A stretch of 44,116 bases of DNA from an uncultured Clostridia bacterium (GCA_944389225.1 CALXLP010000010.1:1-44116); one strand, 5' to 3'. Positions 15,733 through 24,167 are shown, numbered from the stretch's first letter. Translations and numbers: made by a program. The notes: generated by a model from the sequence alone, not told the origin.

Positions 15733-16976
15733 TAATTTGTTCCATCAAATTTTAGATTATATAACTCCTTTAATGGAATATCATTCTTTTTAGCCAATTC
15801 TTTCATACTTTCATATTCTGGGTAAATATATGTTTCTCCATTATTGACAACTTTTTTTGCTTTTAGCGTACCATATTTTGTATCAATTGCAATTTGTTCT
15901 CTTTCTAATTCTGTTCGATATTCATAACGATAGCGAATACCAATAGTCGTTGTTTCTTTGAATATGATATTTTGTAATTTTTGGATGTCTGGTTCTTTAC
16001 ATACAACTGTTAAACGATATGCTGGTCTATTTTTTTTCATAAAGATTGGTGTATAAAATACATCTAATGCTCCATTTTCGAATAACAATTCTTCTGTATA
16101 TCCTAATATTTCTCCAGAACAGTCGTCAATATTCGTTTCCATGACCACAATTTTTTGATTTTCTTCTTGCATTTCACCATAGTATACTTTTAATACATTT
16201 GGTATTTTTAAATCTTTTGTTCCTGCTCCCCAACCAATTTTTTGAATCTTCATAGCAGGTAAAGTTGTAAATTCAGAACTTAATTCTGCAATGATGGCTG
16301 CTCCTGTTGGTGTTACTAATTCTGTATCAATATCGATTTGTCTAAATTCCACATTAGAGTTAGCAAATATTTCACTTGTTGCTGGAACAGGTACTGCCAT
16401 TGTTCCATGAGCACATTCAATAAAGCCATGTCCGTCATTTACAACACTTGATATAATCTTATCTGGATGAATTTTATTGATTAAAATAGCTGTACCTACA
16501 ATATCTACAATGGAATCAATCGCACCTACTTCATGGAAATGCACTTCATCTAATGGTTTGTTATGAACTTTACTTTCTGCTTTGGCTACTCTCATAAATA
16601 TTCTTTTCGCTAAATCTTTACTTCCTTCATCAATATCACTATTATTAATAATTTCATATACATCGTGTAAGTTTCTATGTTCATGGTGGTGATGGTGTTC
16701 ATGACTATGTTCATGGTTATGTTCTTCATGTTCATGATGATGGTCATGCTCTTCATGAACGTGAGAATGCTCATGTTGATGCTGTAAAATCACATCAACA
16801 TGAGTACCTGTAATTCCATTTTTTACTTTTTTAGATATATCTATTGTATAACCATCTATATGCAATTTTTTTAATTCTTCTACTAGATAGTTTTCATCAC
16901 CAATAATTTCTGTTAATGCTGCTAAGGTCATATTACCACTGATTCCACTTGAACAATCAAAATATAATGTTTTCAT
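15732..16976 (-). CDS. larC: LarC, nickel insertase (cyclometallase) with a long histidine tract
   Basis: 414 residues. FDCSSGISGNMTLAAL at the N-terminus, HFHEVGAIDSIVDIVGTA and METNIDDCSGEILG are LarC signatures. It inserts nickel into the dithiolated pyridinium nucleotide, forming the carbon-nickel bond with CTP. Between about residues 65 and 103 lies a run with some 20 histidines (HEHSHVHEEHDHHHEH and similar), a likely nickel store. In Lactobacillus plantarum the gene is split and joined by ribosomal frameshifting; here it is one unbroken frame. ATG at 16976 follows AGAGG. Confidence 0.95.
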   Translation of the reverse strand: MKTLYFDCSSGISGNMTLAALTEIIGDENYLVEELKKLHIDGYTIDISKKVKNGITGTHVDVILQHQHEHSHVHEEHDHHHEHEEHNHEHSHEHHHHHEHRNLHDVYEIINNSDIDEGSKDLAKRIFMRVAKAESKVHNKPLDEVHFHEVGAIDSIVDIVGTAILINKIHPDKIISSVVNDGHGFIECAHGTMAVPVPATSEIFANSNVEFRQIDIDTELVTPTGAAIIAELSSEFTTLPAMKIQKIGWGAGTKDLKIPNVLKVYYGEMQEENQKIVVMETNIDDCSGEILGYTEELLFENGALDVFYTPIFMKKNRPAYRLTVVCKEPDIQKLQNIIFKETTTIGIRYRYEYRTELEREQIAIDTKYGTLKAKKVVNNGETYIYPEYESMKELAKKNDIPLKELYNLKFDGTN

Positions 16977-16994
16977 ATCTTTCCTCTTTCTTTT

Positions 16995-17879
16995 TTAATC
17001 TACATTTATCATTTCATACTCTCTTGTTCCAAATCCAAGCTCTGCTGCAGCTTCTATAGTATGAATACCATTTTGTCTTTCTACTCTTGCTACAAAATGA
17101 TCTCTTCCTGGATCTTTTGAATTATATATTAAATCCATACAAGCTTGATCAATAGCGATTGGATCTGTACTTGCTAAAATACCAATATCTTTCATACAAG
17201 GATCTTCTGCAACTGCACAACAATCGCAATCAACAGATAAATTGCACATTACATTGATAAATACAATATTTTTTCCAAAGTGTTTAACCACACTTGAAGC
17301 TGCATCTGCCATTGATTCTAGAAATTTGTCTTGTTCTGGTAGGTTAGCCCATATTTTCGTTTGGTCCTTAGATTGTCCTGCAGAATGTATCCATGACTTT
17401 CCTTCTGATGAAGCACACCCTATTGATAATTGCTTTAATGCTCCACCATATCCACCCATTGGATGACCTTTAAAATGTGATAAAACAAGCATAGAATCAT
17501 ATTTTTCAATATCTTTTCCAACAAAATTTTCTTTTAATATTTTTCCATTAGGTATTTCTAAAACGACATCTGGTCCTTCTGCATCCATAATATCGACATC
17601 AAAATATTTAGTCCAACCATGATCCTCAATTAATTTTTTATGCTTTTCTGTTGAATTTCTAGCACCTTCATAAGCAGCATTACATTCAACAACTGTTCCA
17701 TTAACCTTTTCTACAATAGCTTTAACAAATTCTGGTCTAATATAGTTTTGGTTTCCTTCTTCTCCAGAATGTAATTTAACTGCTACCTTGCCAGGTAAAT
17801 TAACTCCTAATGTTTCATACATCTTTACAACACTTTCTGGAGTAATCTCCTTTGTAAAATATACTTTTGATTTTTCCAT
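16995..17879 (-). CDS. DUF362 protein (iron-sulfur-associated)
   Basis: 294 residues. VAVKLHSGEEGNQNYIRPEFVKAIV, VLSHFKGHPMGGYGGALKQLSIGCAS and STDPIAIDQACMDLIY are hallmarks of DUF362. The cysteine group CNLSVDCDCCAVAEDPC near residue 212 could hold an iron-sulfur cluster. The function of the family is not established. It is 18 bp upstream of larC and directly downstream of a ferredoxin-type aldo/keto reductase, which suggests a redox step linked to the nickel cofactor genes; that link is inference. Confidence 0.85.
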   Translation of the reverse strand: MEKSKVYFTKEITPESVVKMYETLGVNLPGKVAVKLHSGEEGNQNYIRPEFVKAIVEKVNGTVVECNAAYEGARNSTEKHKKLIEDHGWTKYFDVDIMDAEGPDVVLEIPNGKILKENFVGKDIEKYDSMLVLSHFKGHPMGGYGGALKQLSIGCASSEGKSWIHSAGQSKDQTKIWANLPEQDKFLESMADAASSVVKHFGKNIVFINVMCNLSVDCDCCAVAEDPCMKDIGILASTDPIAIDQACMDLIYNSKDPGRDHFVARVERQNGIHTIEAAAELGFGTREYEMINVD

Positions 17880-17981
17880 AAAAATCCTTCCTTTCTATAT
17901 ATCATTCGTATTTTTAAATTTTTCTAGAAAAACATCCAGTCTTATTATAAGTTTATATAGATTTTACTATGTATCGTAAAA

Positions 17982-19103
17982 TTAATTTTCAAATGCTTTT
18001 GCTACTTTTTCAAGCTCTTCTCGAATGGCAATATGTTGTGGACAAGCCTTTTCACATTGACCACATTTAATACATTCACTAGCTTTCTTTAATCCATGTC
18101 CACCAACTAACCAATCTTCTTGATGTTTTGCCGCTGCCATATCTTTATATAATGTTAAATAATTCATTGCTGTGAAAGATCCAGATATACCAATATGCAT
18201 TGGACATACTTTTGCACAATAATTACAACTTGTACAAGGAATTAAAGGAATTGTACTTAATACTTTTTGTGCTTCTGTAATCGTTTCTTTTTCTTTATCT
18301 GATAATTTTGTAAAATCTTTCATGTAAGAAATATTATCATCCATTTGTTCTATACTGCTCATTCCAGATAGTACAGTAATAATTCCATCTAAACTTGCTG
18401 CAAATTTAATTGTCCAAGAAGCAAGTGATGCATTTGGATTGGCTTTTTTAAATACTTCTGCCACTTGTTCTGGTGGATTTGCAAGCATTCCACCTTTTAC
18501 TGGTTCCATGATGATAACTGGTTTTCCGTATTTTCTTGCTACTTCATAACATTCTCTAGATTTAATTGCTGGATTTTCCCAATCAGCATAATTGATTTGT
18601 AGTTGCACAAATTCCATCTCTGGGTGTTTTTGTAAGATTTCTTCTAATTCTTCTGGTGTTGAATGGAATGAAAATCCAATATGTTTTATTTTTCCTTCTT
18701 GTTTCTTTTCTTGAATCCATGACCACATATCAAAATCATCAAACGCTTTTGTTCTAGATTCTCCTAGATTGTGTAATAAATAAAAGTCAAAATATCCAGC
18801 ACCTGTTTGTTTTAAGGATGTTTCAAATTGATTAATTGCATCTTCTCTTGTTTTACAATTTATCCATGCTGCATTTTTTGTTGCTAACTGAAATTTTTCT
18901 CTTGGATAACGTTCTACTAATGCTTGTCTAATGGCATCTTCACTTCCAGCATATGCCCATGCTGTATCAAAATATGTAAATCCTGCTTCTAAAAAGTGAT
19001 CTACCATTACTTTGGTTTGTTCAACATCAATTTTGTCATCCTTCATAGGTAATCTCATTAGTCCAAATCCTAGTTTTTTAATTTCTTCTCCTAAATATGC
19101 CAT
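17982..19103 (-). CDS. Aldo/keto reductase with C-terminal 2x[4Fe-4S] ferredoxin domain
   Basis: 373 residues. The barrel keeps the catalytic set: Asp and Tyr in YFDTAWAYAG, Lys in LATKNA, His in FYLLHNLG. The C-terminal 90 residues add CTSCNYCAKVCPMHIGI and CIKCGQCEKACPQHIAI, two clusters. This architecture is common in Clostridia and is thought to couple ferredoxin or other low-potential donors to carbonyl reduction. It follows a cupin and a MerR regulator, so the three may form an inducible set. ATG at 19103 with AAGGAGG. Confidence 0.92.
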   Translation of the reverse strand: MAYLGEEIKKLGFGLMRLPMKDDKIDVEQTKVMVDHFLEAGFTYFDTAWAYAGSEDAIRQALVERYPREKFQLATKNAAWINCKTREDAINQFETSLKQTGAGYFDFYLLHNLGESRTKAFDDFDMWSWIQEKKQEGKIKHIGFSFHSTPEELEEILQKHPEMEFVQLQINYADWENPAIKSRECYEVARKYGKPVIIMEPVKGGMLANPPEQVAEVFKKANPNASLASWTIKFAASLDGIITVLSGMSSIEQMDDNISYMKDFTKLSDKEKETITEAQKVLSTIPLIPCTSCNYCAKVCPMHIGISGSFTAMNYLTLYKDMAAAKHQEDWLVGGHGLKKASECIKCGQCEKACPQHIAIREELEKVAKAFEN

Positions 19104-19176
19104 ATTGATTCCTCCTTCATTTATTTTAATTTTTTGTTTAGCATTTACTTCAAACTTTTCATCGCATTTTAAATCA

Positions 19177-19608
19177 TTAACCTAACTTATTATATTCTTC
19201 ATCACTTACAGGCTCACACCATTCATTTGATGTATCTTCTCCTGGTACCTCTAAAGCTAAATGGCTAAACCAATTATCTTTTTTAGCTCCATGCCAATGT
19301 TTTACATTTGCTGGTATTACTACTACATCTCCTGGTTTTAAACTTCTTGCTTCTTTTCCTTCTTCTTGATACCAACCTTCTCCATCTACACAAATAAGGA
19401 TTTGTCCTCCTCCTGTACTTGCATGGTGAATATGCCAATTATTTCTACAAGCTGGTTCAAATGTTACATTAGCAATAAATATTGGTGATTCCTCTGGTTT
19501 TGTTAATGGATTTAAATAAGAATTTCCTATAAAATATTGTGCAAATCCTGTGTTTGGTTCTCCTAATCCAAACATTCCTCCATGTTCTGTTTTATTTTCA
19601 TTATTCAT
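19177..19608 (-). CDS. Cupin-domain protein
   Basis: 143 residues, single conserved beta-barrel. Motif 1 is NNWHIHHASTGGGQILICVDGEG, with two His and a later Gln/Glu position. Motif 2 is PGDVVVIPANVKHWHGA, with the last metal His. Similar small cupins sit beside aldo/keto reductases and carboxymuconolactone-decarboxylase-like proteins in many Clostridia. Reaction unknown. ATG at 19608 follows GGAGG. Confidence 0.88.
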   Translation of the reverse strand: MNNENKTEHGGMFGLGEPNTGFAQYFIGNSYLNPLTKPEESPIFIANVTFEPACRNNWHIHHASTGGGQILICVDGEGWYQEEGKEARSLKPGDVVVIPANVKHWHGAKKDNWFSHLALEVPGEDTSNEWCEPVSDEEYNKLG

Positions 19609-19722
19609 AATTTTTTCCTCCTTTATATTTATTTTTTAATTTATGTTATCATTTATTTTGAACATTTGACATAATCTTATTTCTAATATATACGCATTTT
19701 AAAAATCATTCAAATTATATCA

Positions 19723-20091
19723 TTACATTAGATTTTTATCTAATATATTTTTGTCATATAAATCAATTTTGTAATTTAATCTATCATAAGCCTCTTGCAT
19801 AGCATCTAATTTTTCTTTTAATATTTTTCTTTGCTCTACCAAAATTTCTCTTCTCTCTTTTACAGTCTTATCTCCTTCATCAAATAATTGTAAATATCTT
19901 TTCAAAAAGCTAATTTCTAGACCTGCAGCTCTCATACATTTTACAAATCGAATTCTTTGTAAATCGTTTTCTGTATAATTTCTAATACCATTTTTTCCTT
20001 TAGCAATTGGTCCAATTAATCCCTCTCTTTCGTAATATCTTAGTGTATCTGTTGTTAAATCAAACTCTTTAGCCACTTCTGATATTTGCAT
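19723..20091 (-). CDS. MerR-family transcriptional regulator
   Basis: 122 residues. The N-terminal winged helix MQISEVAKEFDLTTDTLRYYEREGLIGPI is intact, then a dimerising coiled coil (KERREILVEQRKILKEKL). No cysteine cluster for metal binding follows, so it belongs with the small-molecule or aldehyde/redox-responsive MerR proteins (AdhR/YhdM-like). Its own upstream region holds a MerR-type operator in a 19-bp promoter spacer, pointing to autoregulation. It probably controls the cupin and aldo/keto reductase that follow. Confidence 0.92.
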   Translation of the reverse strand: MQISEVAKEFDLTTDTLRYYEREGLIGPIAKGKNGIRNYTENDLQRIRFVKCMRAAGLEISFLKRYLQLFDEGDKTVKERREILVEQRKILKEKLDAMQEAYDRLNYKIDLYDKNILDKNLM

Positions 20092-20165
20092 AATATCGCC
20101 TCCTTCCTATTATTTTGTTTTTATTTATATATTTTGAGTTTTATTATAAATTTGCTTTCATTTAT

Positions 20166-20196
20166 TATATATCACTTAGAGTTTACTTCAAGTCAA
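20166..20196 (-). promoter_or_regulatory. MerR-type promoter/operator ahead of the merR gene
   Basis: TTGACT (20196-20191) and TATATA (20171-20166) are separated by 19 bp, the over-long spacing typical of MerR-activated promoters. The spacer is filled by the dyad ACTTNNAGTNNACTNNAAGT (plus strand 20174-20193). The same dyad and spacing recur at 23464-23494. Confidence 0.8.
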
Positions 20197-20226
20197 TACT
20201 TTTTTATATATTTTTTTAAATTTTTA

Positions 20227-20257
20227 TGTCCAATTGGGAACGTTTCTGTTTGGGACA
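20227..20257. repeat. REP-like element, left half of an inverted doublet
   Basis: The 31 bases run from TGTCCAATTGGGAACG to TTTGGGACA. The copy at 20369-20399 is the reverse complement with one mismatch. Flanking T/A runs extend the match. The two copies bracket 111 bp of AT-rich DNA with no visible gene, the layout of a REPIN (paired REP sequences). Confidence 0.75.
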
Positions 20258-20368
20258 TTTTTTCAAATAGCAAACTCTATGAAGCTTTTTTGTTTCCCAA
20301 TTCAAAATGGAAATAACTATTTTATTTTTTAAAAAAAATCGTTTTCCTATAAGAACTACAACGAAAAA

Positions 20369-20399
20369 TGTCCCAAACAGAAACGTCCCCAATTGGACA
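20369..20399. repeat. REP-like element, right half of an inverted doublet
   Basis: Inverted copy of 20227-20257 (30 of 31 bases the same). It lies just downstream of the PBP terminator, so the doublet occupies the space between the PBP gene and the merR promoter. Confidence 0.75.
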
Positions 20400-20401
20400 T
20401 A

Positions 20402-20433
20402 AAAAAAGGGAAATTTGAGTCCGTCCCCAAAAT
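20402..20433 (-). terminator. Terminator of the PBP gene, REP-like in sequence
   Basis: On the minus strand AAAGGGA pairs with TCCCTTT and a run of U follows. The loop holds GGGGACGGACTC, related to the GGGGACG core of the neighbouring REP-like elements, so the terminator may itself derive from such an element. Confidence 0.8.
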
Positions 20434-20438
20434 CCCTT

Positions 20439-23156
20439 TTATCGATTATTATTTCTACTTTTACTTAGTGGTGTCCATAAGCCTAATGTTTCTTTTGGCA
20501 CTTTTTTATGATTTTTACATTGTTCTGGAAGATTGTCCTCTGTAAAAATTTCTGTATAGGTATTTGTACAATTTTTTGATGCTAAACAACCTGTTGTTTT
20601 ACATACAGTTCTTTCTACAATCCCTTCTGGTCTTACAAAAGTAGCACTTGGTAAATCTTTATGTATGTCTGTCATAACCGCATCCCAGATTTGTCCTGCT
20701 GGGTTTCCATTATAATATACGGTTTCACTATTATCATAACCATACCATGTTGCAGCTGAATAATATGGTGTAAATCCACAAAGCCATCTATCATAATCAT
20801 TATCTGTTGTTCCTGTTTTGGCTGCCACATCCATTCCTGGAATAGCACAATATGTTGCCGTTCCTCCTGATTTTACAGGTTCTTGTATAATTGTTTTCAT
20901 TATATACGCATTTTGCTTTGAAATTACTTGTCTTGTTTCTTGTTTTGGTGTTAAAACTGTATTTCCATTAGCATCTGTGACACTTGTATAAAAAGTTGGT
21001 GTAATATATACGCCATCATTTGCAATTGTTCCATAGGCTGATGCCATTTCTAATGGGCTAACACCACTTGTCATTCCTCCTAATGCTAAACTTAATACAT
21101 TATCTGTAATAGGATCTAATGAACTAATTCCCATATTTTGCAAATATTCTAATGATTTTTTAGGTGTTAATTCTACCATAATCTTAACAGCTGGTATATT
21201 TTGTGAAGTTCTAATAAAACTTCTAATATTGATTAAACCTTTAAATCCATTATAATTTTTTGGTTCATAATTTTTACCAAATCTTGTACTACTATCATCA
21301 TAAACAGTTGCAGCTGTTATAATCTTTTCTTGTAACGCAGGTGCTACATCTGCTAAAGGTTTGATACTAGAGCCTGTTTGTTTTTCCATTTGTGTTGCTC
21401 GATTCCAACCTGCACTTGTTTTTTCTCCAAAACCTCCTGCAACAGCTACTACATTTCCTGTTTTATAGTCAACAATGGCCATTCCTGATTGACTATGTTC
21501 ATTTAATAAAGTTCCATCACTATTTCTTTCTCTTCCACTAATAATATATTTTTCTTTTGCATATTCTTCTTCTAATCGATTTTGAATATCCATATCTACT
21601 GTAGAATGAATGGTAAGTCCGCTACTATATACATAGTTTTTTGCCATTTGTTCTGTCATATTCTTTTCTTTCATAACCTGTTCTACAACTTGAGAAATAA
21701 CTGCATCTGTATGGTATGAAAACACGCTTCCTCCCATAATTTTTCCTGTACCAAACTGTAATCCATTTTGTACTTCTGTAACTGCATTTTGATATTCTTC
21801 TTCAGATATATAGCCTAATTCTTTCATTTTATCTAAAACCGTTATGGTTCTATTTTTTATTTTTTCTGAGTTATCTACAATTGTATTATATGGATTATAT
21901 GAATTTGGTGAATGATTAATTCCAGCCATAAAAGCACATTCCGCTAAAGATAAATCTTTTGCACTTTTATCAAAATAATATTCAGCACCAAGCTCTACTC
22001 CATGTAAATTATTGGCTCCAACAAATAATATATTTAGGTATAATTCTAATATTTGCTCTTTTGATATCATTCTCTCTACTTGATAAGCTCTTTGCCATTC
22101 TCTTATTTTTCTTTTAATCCCTTCAATTCCTGTACTTTCATTATCATTTGTTATATTTTTTACTAATTGTTGTGTAATGGTGCTTCCTCCATAACTACTA
22201 TTACCATTTAATAATGTATTGGCAATTGCGCCTGCGGTTCTTTTAAAATCGACACCACTATGTTCATAAAATCTTTCATCCTCTATGGCAATATATGCTT
22301 TTGGTAAATATTCTGCCATATCTTCTAAAGTAATAATTTTTCTTTTTTCGTCACCACTTAAATCTGCAAGTACTGTACCATTTTGATCTACTATGACAGA
22401 ATTGGATACTTTTATTACTAAATCTTCTTTGCTAATTTGTATATCTTCATTTCCATACCAGCCTAATAATAATCCTGCAAATCCCCACATTCCTGCAATT
22501 AGTAGTAGTAATAAAAGAATGATTAGTATTAGGAGAAATTTTAGAAAGAATTTTAAAATTTTATGTTTTTTACGTCTTTCTTCTTTTTTTGCTTTTTTCT
22601 CTTTCTTTGCTTGAAGTTTTTCTTCCTTTCTTTGTTCTTTGTCTATTTTATGTTCTTCATTTTTTCCTACTTTTCTCCATTCATCGCTTTTCTTTTCAAG
22701 ATTTTCTGTTTTCTTTTTCTCTTTCTTATTGTTTAGCTTTTCTGTTTTCTTCCCATTTTCTGTTTTCTTTTTTATCTTTTTATCTTTGTTTTCTTTTTTA
22801 TTAGGTTTCTCTTTTTCTAATGTTTGTTCTGCTTTTTCTTTATTTTCTTGTGTCTTTGCTGGTCTTTCTTTTAATAAAACCGCTGTCTTTGATTTTGTTT
22901 CACTTTTTACTTGTTCTATCTCATTATTGTTTTCTTTAATATTTACCGCATTTTCTAAAGTATCTATCTTTTTATGTATTTCATTATTAGGCACTTGTAT
23001 TTTGCCTTTTTCTAGACTTTTTTTAGCATTGTTTTGCTCAGCCTTCTGATTTATTTTCTTTGAAGTGCTATTTTTTGCTTTTTTATGCATTCTTTTTCTA
23101 TTTAAATTTTGTTTATTATGATTCTTGCTGCTTCTCTTTTTCTTCTTTTTTTTCAT
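20439..23156 (-). CDS. Class A penicillin-binding protein with long charged cytoplasmic tail
   Basis: 905 residues. Residues 1 to about 205 are almost only Lys, Glu, Asn and Gln, beginning MKKKKKKRSSK, a disordered or coiled tail inside the cell. One membrane helix (about 207-235) follows. The glycosyltransferase-51 domain shows EDERFYEHSGVDFKRT and GGSTITQQLVKN; the transpeptidase domain shows GSSIKP (SxxK), SQN (SxN) and KTGT. The protein polymerises and crosslinks peptidoglycan outside the membrane. A Cys-containing C-terminal stretch (CKTTGCLASKNC) ends it. A tail this long is unusual. ATG at 23156 with AAAGGAGG; a promoter lies at 23239-23267. Confidence 0.95.
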   Translation of the reverse strand: MKKKKKKRSSKNHNKQNLNRKRMHKKAKNSTSKKINQKAEQNNAKKSLEKGKIQVPNNEIHKKIDTLENAVNIKENNNEIEQVKSETKSKTAVLLKERPAKTQENKEKAEQTLEKEKPNKKENKDKKIKKKTENGKKTEKLNNKKEKKKTENLEKKSDEWRKVGKNEEHKIDKEQRKEEKLQAKKEKKAKKEERRKKHKILKFFLKFLLILIILLLLLLIAGMWGFAGLLLGWYGNEDIQISKEDLVIKVSNSVIVDQNGTVLADLSGDEKRKIITLEDMAEYLPKAYIAIEDERFYEHSGVDFKRTAGAIANTLLNGNSSYGGSTITQQLVKNITNDNESTGIEGIKRKIREWQRAYQVERMISKEQILELYLNILFVGANNLHGVELGAEYYFDKSAKDLSLAECAFMAGINHSPNSYNPYNTIVDNSEKIKNRTITVLDKMKELGYISEEEYQNAVTEVQNGLQFGTGKIMGGSVFSYHTDAVISQVVEQVMKEKNMTEQMAKNYVYSSGLTIHSTVDMDIQNRLEEEYAKEKYIISGRERNSDGTLLNEHSQSGMAIVDYKTGNVVAVAGGFGEKTSAGWNRATQMEKQTGSSIKPLADVAPALQEKIITAATVYDDSSTRFGKNYEPKNYNGFKGLINIRSFIRTSQNIPAVKIMVELTPKKSLEYLQNMGISSLDPITDNVLSLALGGMTSGVSPLEMASAYGTIANDGVYITPTFYTSVTDANGNTVLTPKQETRQVISKQNAYIMKTIIQEPVKSGGTATYCAIPGMDVAAKTGTTDNDYDRWLCGFTPYYSAATWYGYDNSETVYYNGNPAGQIWDAVMTDIHKDLPSATFVRPEGIVERTVCKTTGCLASKNCTNTYTEIFTEDNLPEQCKNHKKVPKETLGLWTPLSKSRNNNR

Positions 23157-23238
23157 GCCTACTACCTCCTTTTGCTATATTTTTAGTACTTTTAGCACCC
23201 CAATTATTATCTCCAATATTTCCAAATATATTTTATGA

Positions 23239-23267
23239 ATATTACAACATTTTCCAAAAAAATGCAA
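23239..23267 (-). promoter_or_regulatory. Predicted promoter of the PBP gene
   Basis: TTGCAT (23267-23262) and TAATAT (23244-23239) are 17 bp apart on the minus strand, about 80 bp before the start codon. Confidence 0.6.
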
Positions 23268-23365
23268 CTATATTTTAGCATATTTGGGCTTAAATTACTA
23301 GCTCATTTTGATTTTTTAAGAATTTTTTTACTTTGTTTATTGTATTTTTTATTTAACTTGCATTA

Positions 23366-23457
23366 TAAAAAAGACTACCATTTCCGGTAGTCTTAAAAAA
23401 TAAAAGGGGATGTTATTTTGTACCAAATGCTTTTTTAGGGCAATGGTACTTTTATTG
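23366..23457 (-). ncRNA. Possible short structured transcript from an orphan MerR-type promoter
   Basis: From the promoter at 23494-23464 transcription would start near 23457 and stop at the hairpin at 23371-23394, giving about 90 nt. In between, GTACCA/TGGTAC (23420-23425 and 23444-23449) closes an internal hairpin. No open frame with a ribosome binding site was seen. It could be a small RNA or the leader of a deleted gene. Confidence 0.4.
23371..23394 (-). terminator. Terminator between the orphan promoter and the PBP promoter
   Basis: AAGACTACC and GGTAGTCTT form a 9-bp stem with a 6-nt loop; the minus strand continues with U residues before ATAATG. No recognisable gene precedes it within 190 bp. 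Confidence 0.8.
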
Positions 23458-23463
23458 TTAATG

Positions 23464-23494
23464 AGTGTATCACTTTAAGTCCACTCTAAGTCAA
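23464..23494 (-). promoter_or_regulatory. Second MerR-type promoter/operator, no gene attached
   Basis: TTGACT (23494-23489) and TACACT (23469-23464) are 19 bp apart. The spacer holds ACTTTAAGTCCACTCTAAGT (plus strand 23472-23491), the same dyad pattern as at the merR promoter. Confidence 0.72.
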
Positions 23495-23525
23495 TACTTT
23501 TTTTATAACTTTTTGTAAAATGTAA

Positions 23526-23553
23526 AAACTGAAGCAAAATTCATCACTCCAGT
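23526..23553 (-). terminator. Weak terminator after the flavodoxin-fold gene
   Basis: On the minus strand ACTGGAG can pair with CTTCAGT (one G-U pair) around a 12-nt loop, followed by five U. It lies about 35 bp after the stop at 23586. Confidence 0.5.
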
Positions 23554-23585
23554 CTTTAATTTCTCCAACTTTCATACTCTTTATA

Positions 23586-24146
23586 TTATTTTTCCAATAC
23601 TTTACTTTTCAACAATTTCTTTGTACTTTCTGCAATTCTTTCTTTTTCATTTTCAAAATTCTTTTTGGTTACTCCAATATAATCTACTACTTCTGTATGT
23701 AAAAACTTTGCTAAATTTTTCATAGAATGTAATGTATTTTCCGTTCCATCTCCACTACCACCAGCACATGCAATACACAACATTTCTTTTCCTTTTATTT
23801 TTGAATCGTCATTAAACGATTGACATCTTTTTAATCTATCAAAAAATGTTTTTGCTGATTCGCTCATTTCATAAAAATACACAGGTGAAACAATAATAAA
23901 ATTATCATATTCTCCCATTTTTTCCTGCAAACTATTAAAATCATCTTCCATTCTACAGATATGTTCTTCTAGACAGATTCCCCAACCTCTTTTACCACAG
24001 GCTTCACATTTTTTTATATTATATTGATTTAATACAACCCATTTTGTCTCAACATTTAATTCTTGCAATGTTTTTATACAAATATCTACACAGGAATTTG
24101 TTAGTCCTATTTTATTGGGACTTGAACTTATAATCATTGTTTTCAT
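23586..24146 (-). CDS. Flavodoxin-fold NADPH-dependent FMN reductase family protein
   Basis: 186 residues. IISSSPNKIGLTNSCVD is the FMN phosphate-binding loop and FIIVSPVYFYEMSESAKTFFDRL the second flavin segment. CEACGKRGWGIC with a later HIC gives a cysteine pattern seen in iron-sulfur flavoproteins. It ends a three-gene run with a hydrolase and a cupin. Electron donor and substrate are unknown. ATG at 24146 with AAGGTGAT. Confidence 0.85.
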   Translation of the reverse strand: MKTMIISSSPNKIGLTNSCVDICIKTLQELNVETKWVVLNQYNIKKCEACGKRGWGICLEEHICRMEDDFNSLQEKMGEYDNFIIVSPVYFYEMSESAKTFFDRLKRCQSFNDDSKIKGKEMLCIACAGGSGDGTENTLHSMKNLAKFLHTEVVDYIGVTKKNFENEKERIAESTKKLLKSKVLEK

Positions 24147-24167
24147 CTATATCACCTTCTATTCTCA

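Noticed and set aside
16640-16800. Dense CAT/ATG repeats resembling a satellite
   Set aside because: They encode the histidine-rich tract of LarC in frame, so no separate repeat is needed.
23060-23278. Plus-strand open frames of 60-140 codons opposite the PBP tail and other genes
   Set aside because: They are rich in Phe, Ser and Leu because they mirror Lys/Glu/Asn codons, have no ribosome binding sites, and lie opposite clear genes.
23486-23575. 29-codon frame ending inside the orphan MerR-type promoter
   Set aside because: No usable ribosome binding site and it overlaps the terminator of the flavodoxin gene; probably chance.
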